Part shown: piece by piece, positions 32,687 through 33,140 of the stretch
Layout of the letters: every line of letters starts with the position of its first letter
Numbering within the stretch: position 1 is the first letter of the stretch
NCBI GenBank assembly: GCA_017555105.1
Contig: JAFZHB010000006.1
Span: 1-33,140 of the forward strand
Length of the DNA stretch: 33,140 nucleotides
Source: Alistipes sp.
Lineage (GTDB): Bacteria > Bacteroidota > Bacteroidia > Bacteroidales > Rikenellaceae
Reading direction: 5' to 3'
The notes under the pieces: generated by a model
Told to the model about the DNA's origin: nothing
The model's input: the letters and a program-made list of their open reading frames with translations, nothing else
The model's database searches: none
Translations under genes and position numbers: made by a program

Positions 32687-33140
32687 TTATAGGGTTCTTC
32701 TGCTATCAAAAACGCCTTCAAATAAGCCCATTTCTCGCTTGGTAATGCCTAATCTATTAGCCAATGTCCGCCAATCCTTTACGACCGTTACAACCTCGTT
32801 GATTATGCCCTTAGCAACCTCTGGGGTTAGCATATACTCCTCGCACGAGTTAAGCAAAATAGACAAGTCAGCCTTGTTGGTCTTGCTATTGATAAGTAAA
32901 CTCTGGTGGTCGTTCAGCGTTGGGTTCATATCGTATGCTGGCGAGAGCGTCCAACCCTTTGCTGTTAGCAAGAATCCGTGGTTGCGGAAATGGTCATCAC
33001 TGTTGCCAACGCATATATTGAACGCAACTCGACGGAACAACTCTCGTAAATTGGCATCGACATCGGTGCAGCCACTCAAAATGAAATCCACAATATCCAA
33101 ATAGCCATTGCCCGTTGTAGCATTGTCGCCGTCATTCAAT
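32687..33140 (-). CDS. HipA-like kinase, C-terminal part; 5' end outside the window
   Basis: About 150 codons are visible and the frame is still open at the right edge, where the first codon (TTG) is not a true start. The visible part is the C-terminal kinase lobe of HipA: FRRVAFNICVGNSDDHFRNH holds the catalytic loop (NxDDH), and LSPAYDMNPT is the metal-binding Asp segment. HipA kinases phosphorylate a tRNA synthetase or similar target and are toxins paired with HipB. In Bacteroidetes the N-terminal part may be a separate upstream gene. The AT-rich composition and the tRNA-like remnant suggest it belongs to a mobile element. Its partner would lie outside the window. Confidence 0.85.
   Translation of the reverse strand, partial: LNDGDNATTGNGYLDIVDFILSGCTDVDANLRELFRRVAFNICVGNSDDHFRNHGFLLTAKGWTLSPAYDMNPTLNDHQSLLINSKTNKADLSILLNSCEEYMLTPEVAKGIINEVVTVVKDWRTLANRLGITKREMGLFEGVFDSRRTL

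Overview
The window looks like a Bacteroidales chromosome. Alistipes or another Rikenellaceae is my best guess, because coding DNA from about 4.0 to 32.0 kb is GC-rich for the order and the Mfa-type fimbrial locus, BACON, DUF4988 and BspA-LRR domains, DUF5020 and DUF3575 are typical of it. Upstream regions lack Shine-Dalgarno sequences. Many carry the Bacteroidetes promoter pattern, TTTG about 20 bases ahead of TAnnTTTG. The genus is inference; the order is much firmer.

Layout. (1) 1-4.0 kb is AT-rich, minus strand: a large modular surface lipoprotein (two DUF4988-like units, collagen-like Gly-X-Y stretches, BACON, BspA-type LRRs), followed by a membrane protein cut by the left edge. (2) 4.0-10.9 kb, minus strand: asd, a class A penicillin-binding protein, a large secreted protein with an HExxH motif, propeller-like repeats and an outer-membrane barrel, and a small SUI1/YciH translation factor. 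(3) 10.98-12.0 kb, plus strand: a DUF4435/Toprim-like protein divergent from SUI1. (4) 12.1-15.6 kb, minus strand: two paralogous long-chain acyl-CoA synthetases, each with its own signals. (5) 15.8-18.2 kb: queG, then convergent TPR and tadA genes. (6) 18.3-22.7 kb, plus strand: aspS, rarA, a YfcE-like phosphoesterase and a DUF5020 outer-membrane protein. (7) 22.8-32.0 kb, plus strand: a six-gene fimbrial operon (DUF3575/OmpA-like protein, DUF5119 lipoprotein, two fimbrillins, an Mfa2/FimB-like protein with an inserted beta-trefoil-like module, and a DUF4906 tip-like protein). (8) 32.0-33.1 kb, AT-rich: terminators, a probable tRNA 3'-end remnant, and the C-terminal part of a HipA-like kinase cut by the right edge.

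The most interesting regions are the two edges and the fimbrial operon. The right edge has what looks like the displaced 3' end of a tRNA gene followed by two tandem terminators. That is the footprint expected where an integrative element sits in a tRNA gene, and it would make the HipA-like gene part of that element. The fimbrial operon has a run of eight G between promoter and first start codon, a hairpin after the major fimbrillin, and a lectin-like insertion in its FimB-like gene. A 24-base leader element is shared, in the same orientation to the gene, between the second fimbrillin and the protease/barrel gene. No rRNA, complete tRNA, CRISPR array or insertion sequence was seen.
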